Source of the DNA: Paractinoplanes rishiriensis
GTDB lineage: Bacteria > Actinomycetota > Actinomycetes > Mycobacteriales > Micromonosporaceae
DNA length: 64,000 nucleotides
Assembly: GCF_016862375.1 (NCBI RefSeq)
Contig: NZ_BOMV01000065.1
Location: forward strand, 62,001-126,000
Reading direction: 5' to 3'
The translations under genes were made by a program, and so were the position numbers. The notes under the pieces were generated by a model, which did no database searches, was not told where the DNA came from, and saw only the letters and a list, made by a program, of their open reading frames with translations. Positions 17,918 through 25,615 of the stretch are shown piece after piece. Position 1 is the stretch's first letter. The number at the start of each line of letters is the position of its first letter.

Positions 17918-18525
17918 TCAGACTGCTGCTGGCCGACGATCAGGCGCTGGTGCGCGGGGCGATGGCGGCCCTGCTGGACATGGAATCCGACCTGACCGTG
18001 GTGGCCGAGGTCGGCCGCGGCGACGAGGTGCTGGCCGCGGCCCGGGCCCACGAGATCGACGTGGCGCTGCTGGACGTCGAGATGCCCGGGCTGGACGGCG
18101 TGGCGGCGGCCCGCGAGCTGCACCGGGAGTTGCCGGCGGTGCGGGTGTTGATGGTGACCACGTTCGGCCGGGCCGGTTATCTGCGGCAGGCGATGGCGGC
18201 CGGGGCCAGCGGCTTCATCGTCAAGGACACCCCGGCCCGGCAGCTGGCCGAGGCGGTGCGCCGGGTGCACGAGGGCCTGCGCGTGGTCGACCCGGACCTG
18301 GCCGCCCAGTCGCTGGCCCAGGGCGAGTCGCCGCTGACCGAACGGGAGACCGACGTGCTGCGCTCGGCCCGGGACGGCGGCACGGTCGCCGACATCGCCC
18401 GTGACCTGCACCTTTCCGAGGGCACCGTGCGTAACCACCTGTCCGCGGCGATCGGCAAGACCGGTGCCCGGACCCGGGCCGAGGCGGTCCGGCTGGCCCG
18501 GGACAACGGATGGTTGCTCTCTTGA
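17914..18525 (+). CDS. NarL/LuxR-type response regulator
   Basis: 203 residues. Receiver domain (LLADDQ, phospho-acceptor in DVALLDVEMPGLDG, Lys in FIVKDT) and LuxR helix-turn-helix (LTERETDVLRSARDGGTVADIARDLHLSEGTVRNHLSAAIGKTG). It overlaps its kinase by GTGA and closes the exporter operon. Confidence 0.9.
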   Translation: MIRLLLADDQALVRGAMAALLDMESDLTVVAEVGRGDEVLAAARAHEIDVALLDVEMPGLDGVAAARELHRELPAVRVLMVTTFGRAGYLRQAMAAGASGFIVKDTPARQLAEAVRRVHEGLRVVDPDLAAQSLAQGESPLTERETDVLRSARDGGTVADIARDLHLSEGTVRNHLSAAIGKTGARTRAEAVRLARDNGWLLS

Positions 18526-18594
18526 GAAGTCTGTAACGGGTGCAACTGAGCGGCAACCGAGAGTGACCGTTCGCTGCACCCGGCGACGCGAAAA

Positions 18595-18624
18595 GTTCCC
18601 CCTGCGACAACGACAGGGGGGAAC
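18595..18624 (+). promoter_or_regulatory. Hairpin masking the ribosome-binding site of the FliA-like gene
   Basis: GTTCCCCCTG (18595-18604), a nine-base loop and CAGGGGGGAAC (18614-18624) form a near-perfect stem, with one extra G on the 3' side, that ends five bases before the ATG at 18630. The 3' arm is the only Shine-Dalgarno-like purine run, so folding would block initiation. Confidence 0.6.
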
Positions 18625-18629
18625 CGAAC

Positions 18630-19475
18630 ATGAACACCGCTACCACGAACGTCACCCGCGAGCAGGAATCGCTGATCCGCGAGAACATGGCGCTGGTCGG
18701 CCACATGGTCCGGGAGATGTTGTTCAAGGTTCCGCCGCACGTGCACCGCGACGATCTGGCCTCGGCCGGCTACACCGCCCTGGTCACCGCCGCGAAGGCG
18801 TACGACGCCGGCCGGGGCATCCCGTTCGGCAAGTTCGCCGCCGCCCGGGTCCGCGGTGCCCTGCTCGACGAGCTGCGCAGCATGGACTGGGCGACCCGCT
18901 CGGTGCGGGCCCGCGCCCGCCGCGCCGACCAGGCCCGCCAGGAGCTGACCGCCAAGCTGGGCCGCACCCCGACCCCGAACGAGCTGGCCGAACTGCTCGG
19001 TGTCGGCGTCGGCGAGCTGTCAAACGTCGACGACGACGTGCAGCGCGCCGCGGTCCTGTCGTTGCAGGGCTTCGCCGCCGGCACCGCCGAGGACATGGTC
19101 ACCGAGGCGTCGATGAACCCGGAGGAGATGCTGCTGCACCGCGAGCGCATCGGCTACCTGCACGACGCCATCGCGGTGCTGCCGCAGCGGCTGCGCTTCG
19201 TGGTCGAGGCGTCCTTCCTGCAGGAGCGCCCGCTGGCCGAGGTGGCCGCCGAGCTCGCCGTCACCGAGTCGCGGGTGTCGCAGCTGCGCACCGAGGCGCT
19301 GGCGCTGCTCAAGGACGGCCTGACCACGCACATGGACCAGCAGGCGACCGGCAACGCCAAGGACGGCTGCGTGGCCCGCCGCCGGGCTGTGTACGCGTCG
19401 CAGATCGCGGCCCGCAGCACCATGTCGACCCGGCTCGGCGCCACCACGGTCGAGGGCCTGAGCATGGCCGCCTGA
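18630..19475 (+). CDS. FliA/WhiG-family sigma-70 factor
   Basis: 281 residues. Region 2 (NMALVGHMVREMLFKVPPHVHRDDLASAGYTALVTAAKAYDAGRGIPFGKFAAARVRGALLDELR), region 3 (ARRADQARQELTAKLGRTPTPNELAELLGV) and region 4 (AIAVLPQRLRFVVEASFLQERPLAEVAAELAVTESRVSQLRTEAL) are complete. This class directs flagellar or sporulation genes; in motile-spored actinomycetes FliA paralogues are multiple. A C-terminal extension of about 45 residues past region 4 is unusual. A hairpin covers its ribosome-binding site. Confidence 0.85.
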   Translation: MNTATTNVTREQESLIRENMALVGHMVREMLFKVPPHVHRDDLASAGYTALVTAAKAYDAGRGIPFGKFAAARVRGALLDELRSMDWATRSVRARARRADQARQELTAKLGRTPTPNELAELLGVGVGELSNVDDDVQRAAVLSLQGFAAGTAEDMVTEASMNPEEMLLHRERIGYLHDAIAVLPQRLRFVVEASFLQERPLAEVAAELAVTESRVSQLRTEALALLKDGLTTHMDQQATGNAKDGCVARRRAVYASQIAARSTMSTRLGATTVEGLSMAA

Positions 19476-19509
19476 CGGCGGCCGAGGGTGGCCACCGTAC
19501 GATCGGCCG

Positions 19510-20460
19510 GTGGTCACCCTCACCGACATCCGCGACGCCGCCAAACGTATCGAGGGCGCCGCGCACCGCACGCCGGTGATCCGTTCGCGCACGCTGGACG
19601 CGCTGGTCGGCGCGCAGGTCTTCATCAAGGCGGAAAACCTTCAGCGGGTCGGCGCGTTCAAGTTCCGCGGCGCGTACAACGCGATCGCCAAGCTGCCGGC
19701 CGACCAGCTGGCCCGGGGCGTGGCGGCGTATTCGTCGGGCAACCACGCGCAGGCGGTCGCGCTGGCCGCCCGCGAGCTGGGCAGCACCGCGGTGCTGGTG
19801 ATGCCGGCCGACGCGCCGCCGGCCAAGCTGGCGGCGGTGGCCGGTTACGGCGCCGAGATCGTCACGTATGACCGCTACCGCGACGACCGCGAGGCCATCG
19901 GCCGTGAGCTGGCCGCCGCCCGCGGGCTCGCGCTGATCCCGCCGTACGAGCACCCCGACGTGATCGCCGGCCAGGGCACCGCCGCGCTGGAACTGCTCGA
20001 CGAGGTGGGCGGCCTGGACGCGCTGATCGTCCCGGTGGGCGGCGGCGGGCTGATCGCCGGCAGCGCCACCGCCGCGAAGGCCCTCCAGCCGGAGATCCGG
20101 GTGGTCGGCGTCGAACCGTCCGCCGGCGACGACACCAAGCGCTCCCTGGCGGCCGGTGAGCGGGTGCGCATCCCGGTGCCCCGCTCGATCGCCGACGCCA
20201 CCTCGGCCGACATCCCCGGCGAGCTGACCTTCTCGATCAACAGGCATCTGGTCGACGAGATCCTGCTGGTCACCGACGACGAGATCCGCGACGGGCTGCG
20301 CTTCACGGTGGACCGGCTCAAGCTGGTCGCCGAGCCGAGCGGCGTGTCCGGCCTGGCCGCGCTGCTGGCCGGCCACCTGCGCCCGGTGCCGTCCCGGGTC
20401 GGTGTGATCCTGTCGGGCGGCAACGTCGGCGCGGCCCGGCTGGCCGCGTTACTCGCCTAG
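19510..20460 (+). CDS. Threonine/serine dehydratase-like PLP enzyme
   Basis: 316 residues, fold-type II PLP family. The PLP lysine is in RVGAFKFRGAYNAI, the Ser-Gly-Asn-His loop is AYSSGNHAQA, and the glycine-rich phosphate loop is PVGGGGLIAG. The length lacks the C-terminal ACT regulatory domain of biosynthetic IlvA, so it is the catabolic or racemase-like class (threonine dehydratase, serine racemase or hydroxyaspartate dehydratase). TACGAT six bases before the GTG suggests a leaderless mRNA. Its 3' end overlaps the convergent epimerase by 12 bases. Confidence 0.85.
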   Translation: MVTLTDIRDAAKRIEGAAHRTPVIRSRTLDALVGAQVFIKAENLQRVGAFKFRGAYNAIAKLPADQLARGVAAYSSGNHAQAVALAARELGSTAVLVMPADAPPAKLAAVAGYGAEIVTYDRYRDDREAIGRELAAARGLALIPPYEHPDVIAGQGTAALELLDEVGGLDALIVPVGGGGLIAGSATAAKALQPEIRVVGVEPSAGDDTKRSLAAGERVRIPVPRSIADATSADIPGELTFSINRHLVDEILLVTDDEIRDGLRFTVDRLKLVAEPSGVSGLAALLAGHLRPVPSRVGVILSGGNVGAARLAALLA

Positions 20461-21387
20461 CACCTTCGCCTCGACCGCCGGGTCGAGGCCCACCGCCGGC
20501 CGGTCTGGCCGCTGCGGCGCCTCGCCGGGCAGCGACTGCAGCCACGCCCAGGTGTCGGCGATCGTCTCGCGGACCGGGCGGCAGCGCAGGCCCGCGGCCA
20601 GGGTGTCGGTGACGTCGCCGCCGTGCAGGAAGTCGTGCAGTTCGCCGGGCGGCAGCCAGATCGGCAGGTCGGTCCACGGTTCGATGCCGGCCGCGGCGAT
20701 CGTCTCGGGGTCGGTCCAGCGCAGTTCGGCCCGGCCACCGGTCACCTCGGCGGCGGTCTCGAGCAGCTCGCCCATCGTGGTGTGGCCGGATTCGCTGATC
20801 ACGTTGAACGGCCCGGTGGTGCCGGCCGCGGCGCTGTCGAGCAGGAAGTTGGCCAGGTCGCGGGCGTCCACGTACTGCAGCGGCAGGTCGCGCGGGCCGG
20901 GCGCCAGGGTGGGCCCGCCGCGGGCCAGCCGGTTGAGCCACCAGGGCAGGCGGCCGATGTTCTCGTGCGGGCCGAGGATCAGCCCGGCGCGGGCCAGCAG
21001 CACCGGCCCGCCGAACTCTTCGGTGGCCAGTTCGCCGCGCAGCTTGTCCCCGGCGTACCCGGCTTCTTCCGCGTCGACCAGCCTGGTCGGGTCGTCGAGA
21101 CGGAAAACCGACCGGGTCGACACGTACCCGTAATGCCCGGCACGCCCCTTGAGCAGGCGAGCCGTACGCTCGACCGCCTCCGCGGCTCCGGACCACGTGT
21201 CGACCACCGCGTCCCAGGTGCCCGGCAGCGATTCGAGGGTCAGCCGGTCGCCGGTCACCGACGTCACCCCGGCCGGCGCCGGATGACGGCCCCGGTTGAA
21301 CACCGTTACCTCGGCGCCGCGCCGTACCGCTTCGACCGCGGTGGCCCGGCCCACGAACTCTGTCCCGCCCAGAATCAACAGCCTCAT
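20449..21387 (-). CDS. NAD-dependent epimerase/dehydratase family protein
   Basis: 312 residues with a Rossmann N-terminus (MRLLILGGTEFVGRATAVEAVRRGAEVTVFNRG) and extended SDR features (YGYVSTRSVF, LARAGLILGPHENIGRLPWW, QYVDARDLANFLLD). It resembles the reductase/epimerase group often annotated as NAD-dependent epimerase; the substrate is unknown. A two-codon earlier GTG is possible. Confidence 0.8.
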   Translation of the reverse strand: MRLLILGGTEFVGRATAVEAVRRGAEVTVFNRGRHPAPAGVTSVTGDRLTLESLPGTWDAVVDTWSGAAEAVERTARLLKGRAGHYGYVSTRSVFRLDDPTRLVDAEEAGYAGDKLRGELATEEFGGPVLLARAGLILGPHENIGRLPWWLNRLARGGPTLAPGPRDLPLQYVDARDLANFLLDSAAAGTTGPFNVISESGHTTMGELLETAAEVTGGRAELRWTDPETIAAAGIEPWTDLPIWLPPGELHDFLHGGDVTDTLAAGLRCRPVRETIADTWAWLQSLPGEAPQRPDRPAVGLDPAVEAKVLGE

Positions 21388-21428
21388 GACCACCGACTCT
21401 GACCGAGCGTGCTCCCAAAGAGAAGGCT

Positions 21429-21893
21429 TTACTGCTGTTGGCAGAACCGGGTCAGCGCCTCCACCACCAGCGCGTGATCGTCGGCCTGCGGCAGCCCCGA
21501 CACGGTCACCACCGCCACGATCCCGGCGCCGTCCACCCGGATCGGGAACGCGCCGCCGTGTGCCGCATACCGGGCCGGGTCAACTCCCATGGACGCGTCC
21601 AGCTCCTCGCCGTTGGCCGCCAGCCGTTGGCCGACCAGGTACGACGAGGCCCCGTACCGCTGCACCACCCGGACCTTCCGCTTGATCCACTCGTCGTTGT
21701 CGGCGGTGCTGCCGGCCAGCCCGGCGTGGAACAGCTGTTGCCCGCCGCGGCGGATGTCGATGGCCACCGGCAGCGCCCGTTCGGTGGCCAGCTCGACCAG
21801 CAGGCAGCCCAGCCGCCACGCCTCGTCGTGCCCGAACCGCTGCCACACCAGCTCGCGTTCCTGCTGTTCCAGTTGTTTGAGAAGATCGCTCAT
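21429..21893 (-). CDS. UPF0303 / heme-degrading-domain (GlcG/HbpS-like) protein
   Basis: 154 residues matching the UPF0303 family: ALPVAIDIRRGGQQLFHAGLAGSTADNDEWIKRKVRVVQRYGASSYLVGQRLA and AHGGAFPIRVDGAGIVAVVTVSGLPQADDHALVVEAL. The fold is shared with HbpS/GlcG, which bind heme or small molecules; catalytic function is not established. It lies directly downstream of a 29-residue membrane-peptide gene on the same strand. Confidence 0.8.
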   Translation of the reverse strand: MSDLLKQLEQQERELVWQRFGHDEAWRLGCLLVELATERALPVAIDIRRGGQQLFHAGLAGSTADNDEWIKRKVRVVQRYGASSYLVGQRLAANGEELDASMGVDPARYAAHGGAFPIRVDGAGIVAVVTVSGLPQADDHALVVEALTRFCQQQ

Positions 21894-21900
21894 CCCAGCA

Positions 21901-21990
21901 TTATCGGCGGCGGTGGCGCTGCAGCCAGATGCCGATCGCCGCGCCCGCGATGAAGATCATCACTGAGCACAAGAACAACTTGGCGACCAT
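21901..21990 (-). CDS. 29-residue single-span membrane peptide
   Basis: This very small gene is supported by a GGGAGG ribosome-binding site five bases before the ATG at 21990, a TAA stop seven bases before the UPF0303 start, and a clear protein plan: hydrophobic stretch KLFLCSVMIFIAGAAIGIWL followed by the basic tail QRHRRR. It would span the membrane once with the basic tail inside the cell. It is likely co-transcribed with UPF0303; the function is unknown. Confidence 0.55.
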   Translation of the reverse strand: MVAKLFLCSVMIFIAGAAIGIWLQRHRRR

Positions 21991-22022
21991 GCGCGCCTCC
22001 CGATTCGCTAGGGTCGTAACTC

Positions 22023-22802
22023 GTGCGCCTGGCCACCTTCAACCTGCTGCACGGGCGGTCTCTGTCCGACGGCACGGTACACGCCGACCGGGTCAGCGCC
22101 GCCATCGCCGACCTGGACGCCGACGTGCTCGGCCTCCAGGAGGTCGACCGCGCCCAGCCCCGCAGTGGCCTGCTCGACCTCACCGCACTCGCGGCCGAGG
22201 CCCTGCACGCGCCCACCCACCGGTTCGCCGCCGCGGTGGTCGGCACGCCGGGGGAGACCTGGCAGCCGTGGCGCAGCGACGACGACAACGCCCACCCCCT
22301 GTACGGTATCGCCCTGGTCAGCCGCTATCCGGTGCTGCGCTGGCAGATCACCGCGCTGCCCGGCGCCCCGATCCGCTCGCCGGTCTACACCGGCGACGAG
22401 GGCATCCGGCTGCTCAAGGACGAACCCCGGGTGCTGCTGGCGGCGGTGCTGGAGGGCCCGGACGGCCCACTGACGGTGGCCACCACCCACCTGTCCTTCG
22501 TGCCCGGCTGGAACCTGCGGCAACTGCGGCACGTCGTCCGGGCGCTGCGCGCGCTGCCGATCCCGCGGATCCTGCTCGGCGACCTGAACATGCCGGCCGG
22601 CCCGATCCGCGCCCTGACCGGCTGGCGCTCCCTGGGCCGCGCGCCCACCTTTCCCAGCCCGTCGCCGCGCGCCCAGCTCGACCACATCCTGGCCGACCCG
22701 CGGGGCGCCCGGCAGCTGGGCCGGGTGGTGCAGGTGTGCACCCCGTACGCGCCCGTGTCCGACCACCGGCCGCTCGTCGTGCAGCTAGACCGCGGGGCGT
22801 AG
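22023..22802 (+). CDS. Endonuclease/exonuclease/phosphatase family hydrolase
   Basis: 259 residues of the EEP superfamily: N-terminal RLATFNLLHG, metal Glu in VLGLQEVDRAQPRSG, TVATTHLSFVPGWNLRQLRHV, active-site LLGDLNMP, LDHILADP and the terminal PVSDHRPLVVQL (Asp-His pair). Soluble and without a signal peptide, so an intracellular phosphodiesterase is likely; substrate unknown. TAGGGT lies eight bases before the GTG. The 3' end overlaps the convergent acetyltransferase by 18 bases. Confidence 0.85.
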   Translation: MRLATFNLLHGRSLSDGTVHADRVSAAIADLDADVLGLQEVDRAQPRSGLLDLTALAAEALHAPTHRFAAAVVGTPGETWQPWRSDDDNAHPLYGIALVSRYPVLRWQITALPGAPIRSPVYTGDEGIRLLKDEPRVLLAAVLEGPDGPLTVATTHLSFVPGWNLRQLRHVVRALRALPIPRILLGDLNMPAGPIRALTGWRSLGRAPTFPSPSPRAQLDHILADPRGARQLGRVVQVCTPYAPVSDHRPLVVQLDRGA

Positions 22803-23297
22803 GAAGACGTCCTCCAGGCCGTCCTCGGGGTCCCACTGCTCGCCGATCTTCTTGAAGCCGAGCCCCGCGATCACCGCCCGCGACCCCACGTTGTCCGGCC
22901 GGATGCTGGCCCGCACCGCGGTCACCGCCGGGTCGGCGTCGGCCCGCGCCAGCAGCGACTTCAGCATGGCCCTGGCGTAGCCGCGCCGCCGGTGCAGCGG
23001 GTCCACCGAGTACGCGACCTCGACCACCCCGTGCTCGTCCGGCGGCCCGTGGAACCCGCCGTGCCCGACCACCACGCCGTCCGGCTCGGCGATCGCCGCC
23101 CGGGCGACCCAGTCTGCGCTCGACGGGTCCTGCTGGATCTGCTCGAGCCGCACCCGCCACAGCCAGCTCTCGTCCACGAGGTACTGGCTGAGCTCCACGC
23201 CCGCGGCCGCGCTGGCGGCTGGCAGATCACCCGCAATCAGGGCAGACAGGGTAGCGGGGGAGAGCTTCACGAAACGGATCTCCGGCACGTCACGCAT
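22785..23297 (-). CDS. GNAT-family N-acetyltransferase
   Basis: 170 residues. GNAT core: VVGHGGFHGPPDEHGVVEVAYSVDPLHRRRGYARAMLKSLLARA (acetyl-CoA loop RRRGYA) and VGSRAVIAGLGFKKIGEQWD. The substrate is unknown. The ATG at 23297 starts 71 bp from the divergent OhrR start. Confidence 0.85.
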   Translation of the reverse strand: MRDVPEIRFVKLSPATLSALIAGDLPAASAAAGVELSQYLVDESWLWRVRLEQIQQDPSSADWVARAAIAEPDGVVVGHGGFHGPPDEHGVVEVAYSVDPLHRRRGYARAMLKSLLARADADPAVTAVRASIRPDNVGSRAVIAGLGFKKIGEQWDPEDGLEDVFLRPAV

Positions 23298-23337
23298 GAT
23301 CACACAGCGTGGTGATCGCCGCCACCATTCAATGGTG

Positions 23338-23361
23338 TACAACCTAGTTGCGCACTACTGT
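23338..23361 (+). promoter_or_regulatory. Probable OhrR operator overlapping the ohrR promoter
   Basis: CAAC-CTA-GTTG (23340-23350) within tacaacctagttgcgca is an OhrR-like inverted repeat. It directly precedes the -10-like TACTGT (23356-23361), which lies seven bases before the ATG of ohrR. Repression at this place would block polymerase. Confidence 0.5.
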
Positions 23362-23368
23362 TCGGCGT

Positions 23369-23800
23369 ATGGCGGCCACCACCGGACTCGAACACATGAT
23401 CTGTTTCGAGCTGTATGCGACCAGCCGCGCCATCACCGCCCGGTACCGCCCGTTCCTCGACGAGGCCGGTCTCACCTACCCGCAATACCTGGTCCTGTGC
23501 GTGCTGTGGCACCGCGGCCCGGTCACCGTCCGCGACCTCGGCCACGCCCTGCACCTCGACAGCGGCACCCTCTCACCGCTGCTCAAACGCCTCGAATCGC
23601 ACGGCCACCTACGTCGCGAGCGCGGCACCGCCGACGAACGCACCGTCGTGGTTCACCCCACCGAGTCCGCCCAGGTCCTGCGCCTCCAACTGGCCGACCT
23701 GCCCCGCCAGGTGGCCCAGGAAGCGGCCCAGGGTGCCGGCCTGACCCTCGACGAACTACGCCAGCTGCACCACCTGCTGCAACGCGTCACACCCGCCTGA
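23369..23800 (+). CDS. ohrR: Organic-hydroperoxide-sensing MarR repressor
   Basis: 143 residues. The conserved redox cysteine is Cys12 in MICFELYATSRAI, matching the reactive Cys of OhrR, and the winged helix reads VTVRDLGHALHLDSGTLSPLLKRLESHGHLRRERGTADERTVVV. Oxidation by organic hydroperoxides releases the repressor from DNA. It is followed after 10 bp by ohr, the expected target, so identification is secure. Start at 23369 by the leaderless promoter. Confidence 0.9.
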   Translation: MAATTGLEHMICFELYATSRAITARYRPFLDEAGLTYPQYLVLCVLWHRGPVTVRDLGHALHLDSGTLSPLLKRLESHGHLRRERGTADERTVVVHPTESAQVLRLQLADLPRQVAQEAAQGAGLTLDELRQLHHLLQRVTPA

Positions 23801-23810
23801 AAGGACCAGC

Positions 23811-24227
23811 ATGCCCGCCATCTACACCGCTTCGGCCACTGCAACCGGCGACGGCCGCAACGGCCACGTCCGCTCCTCCGACGGTGTCATCGAGCTCGAC
23901 CTCGCCGTCCCCACGGAGATGGGCGGCCCCGGCGGCGCACTGTCCAATCCCGAGCAACTCTTCGCCGCCGGCTACGCGGCCTGTTTCCACAGCGCACTCA
24001 AGGTGGCCGCCCGCGGCGCCAAGCTCACCCTCACCGACACGGCCGTCACGGTCGACGTCGGCGTGGGCCGCAGCGACCGGGGCGGCTTCGGCCTCACGGT
24101 CACCATCGAGGCCGAGATCGCCGGCGTCGACGAGCCCACCGCCCGCCGGCTCCTCGACGCGGCCCATCAGCTCTGCCCGTACTCGAACGCCATCCGGGGC
24201 AACGTCGAGGTCAAAATCAACATCTAG
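23811..24227 (+). CDS. ohr: Organic hydroperoxide resistance protein (Ohr/OsmC family)
   Basis: 138 residues. The two catalytic cysteines are Cys58 in GYAACFHSAL and Cys122 in HQLCPYSNAIRGN. Ohr reduces organic and fatty-acid hydroperoxides with lipoyl-protein thiols in the cytoplasm. It forms an operon with ohrR. Confidence 0.95.
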   Translation: MPAIYTASATATGDGRNGHVRSSDGVIELDLAVPTEMGGPGGALSNPEQLFAAGYAACFHSALKVAARGAKLTLTDTAVTVDVGVGRSDRGGFGLTVTIEAEIAGVDEPTARRLLDAAHQLCPYSNAIRGNVEVKINI

Positions 24228-24251
24228 AGGTACGCGCTTACGCTGGCGGCT

Positions 24252-24785
24252 GTGCCCATCCAGGTGATCGTGCTCAACGGAGCCTCCAGTTCCGGAAAAT
24301 CCGGCATCGCCCGCTGCCTGCAGGCTGTCCTGCCCGACCCGTGGCTGTCCACCGGCGTGGACCGTCTGATCGAGTCCATGCCGGCCGCCATGCAGTCGAC
24401 CGTCGCCGGCATAACGTTCACCCCCGACGGCGGTGTCGAGGTGGGCGAGTCCTTCGACCGCCTGCAGTGCGCATGGATGGAGGGCGTAGCCGCCACCGCC
24501 CGCGCCGGCGCCAAGCTGATCATCGACGACGTCTTCCTCGGCGGGGCACACACCCAGCAGCGCTGGCGCCGGGTCCTGGACGGTCTGGACGTCCTGTGGG
24601 TGGGCGTCCAGTGCGACCCGGACGCGGCGACGGCTCGCGAGGTGGCCCGCGGCGACCGGGTCCCCGGGATGGCCGCCACCCAGGCCGGGGTCGTCCACGA
24701 GGGCGTCGACTACGACCTCACGGTGGACACCACCCACACCGAGGCGCTGACCTGCGCCAGGACCATAGCCGCCGGACTGCGCTAG
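24252..24785 (+). CDS. Chloramphenicol-phosphotransferase-like kinase
   Basis: 177 residues. Walker A is LNGASSSGKSG, and the family pattern continues with LSTGVDRLIESMP (acidic catalytic position) and KLIIDDVFLGG, ending in YDLTVDTTHTEALTCA. Chloramphenicol phosphotransferase modifies the 3-OH of the drug, but many genomic members phosphorylate unknown substrates. TACGCT lies seven bases before the GTG start. Confidence 0.8.
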   Translation: MPIQVIVLNGASSSGKSGIARCLQAVLPDPWLSTGVDRLIESMPAAMQSTVAGITFTPDGGVEVGESFDRLQCAWMEGVAATARAGAKLIIDDVFLGGAHTQQRWRRVLDGLDVLWVGVQCDPDAATAREVARGDRVPGMAATQAGVVHEGVDYDLTVDTTHTEALTCARTIAAGLR

Positions 24786-24907
24786 ATCGTGCGGTGTGCT
24801 GCCGCGCCCGGCCGCCCCGCCGTCTTGCCATCCTGCCGTCCTGCCGGACATTTCCGACTTTCCGGGTTTGTGATGGAGGACGGAGATCGAAGGGCTCGAT
24901 CCGGCGG
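24786..24907. other. Convergent intergenic spacer
   Basis: 122 bp between two converging genes. It contains short repeats of cctgccgt and an AT-richer patch around cggacatttccgac. I see no gene and no clear terminator stem. Confidence 0.6.
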
Positions 24908-25615
24908 TCAGTTCTGGGACCACCAGCGGGCCAGGTTGCTGGTGGCCGGGTCGTCGGAGTCGGCGAGTTCGGCCCACGGGTCGACGCCCGGTGCCAGTTC
25001 GGCGGCCGCGTACTCGGCCAGTTCTCCGGGTTGGACCGGGTCGAGTTCGGCCTGTTCGACGGCGGCCGCGATGTCGGCGAGGCCGAGGCTGCCGGAGTCG
25101 ATCCAGGGAAACCCGTCGACCGGTTCCGGCAACTGCCCGACGTCAACCGCCGCCGGAAAGACGTCCACCGCCGAGTCCGGGTCCGCGGACAGGTCGAGCG
25201 CCGCGGCGGAGTAGTCCGGCGGCACAGACTCGTCGTGGTCAGTCGCGTCGTGTCCGGTCGCGTGGGGCTCAGCGCTGTCCTCGCCCCACGCGCCGTGCCC
25301 GGTCGGGCCGGATCCGGTCGGGCCCGATTCGGCGGTGTCCCCACCCGTCGCCAACCCGTCGGCCGCGTCGCCGCCCCCTTCGCCGGACAAATCCGAAAAA
25401 TCGGTAATGCCGCGGTGGGGGGAGGCATGCAGATCGGCCGCGTCGAAGTCGGCCGCCTCGAAGTCCGACGCACCGAAATCCGGCGCTCCGAGGTCTGCCG
25501 CTCCGAGGTCTGCCGCTGCGAGGTCTGCCGCTGCGAGGTCCGACGCTCCGAGGTCTGCCGGGTTCTCGTAGGGCAGTTCTTCCTCGTAGGGGAAATGGTC
25601 GTGGTGATCCGTCAT
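24908..25615 (-). CDS. Acidic protein with an N-terminal pentapeptide-repeat run, dynamin-operon partner
   Basis: 235 residues, strongly acidic. Residues 20-64 are nine uninterrupted five-residue units of the form A-D-L/F-x-A, the pentapeptide-repeat consensus A(D/N)LxX, encoded by 15-bp direct repeats (25424-25558). The rest is Gly/Asp/Ser/Thr-rich and looks disordered, with a short ordered end (LADIAAAVEQAELDPVQPGELAEYAAAEL, SNLARWWSQN). It begins in an ATGA overlap with the downstream dynamin of the operon, so a role with the GTPases, perhaps as a membrane-site adaptor, is inferred. Confidence 0.75.
   Translation of the reverse strand: MTDHHDHFPYEEELPYENPADLGASDLAAADLAAADLGAADLGAPDFGASDFEAADFDAADLHASPHRGITDFSDLSGEGGGDAADGLATGGDTAESGPTGSGPTGHGAWGEDSAEPHATGHDATDHDESVPPDYSAAALDLSADPDSAVDVFPAAVDVGQLPEPVDGFPWIDSGSLGLADIAAAVEQAELDPVQPGELAEYAAAELAPGVDPWAELADSDDPATSNLARWWSQN
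25424..25558. repeat. 15-bp tandem repeats encoding nine pentapeptides
   Basis: Nine contiguous 15-bp units such as gaggtctgccgctcc, several identical, encode ADLGA-type pentapeptides in the acidic protein. Confidence 0.9.
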
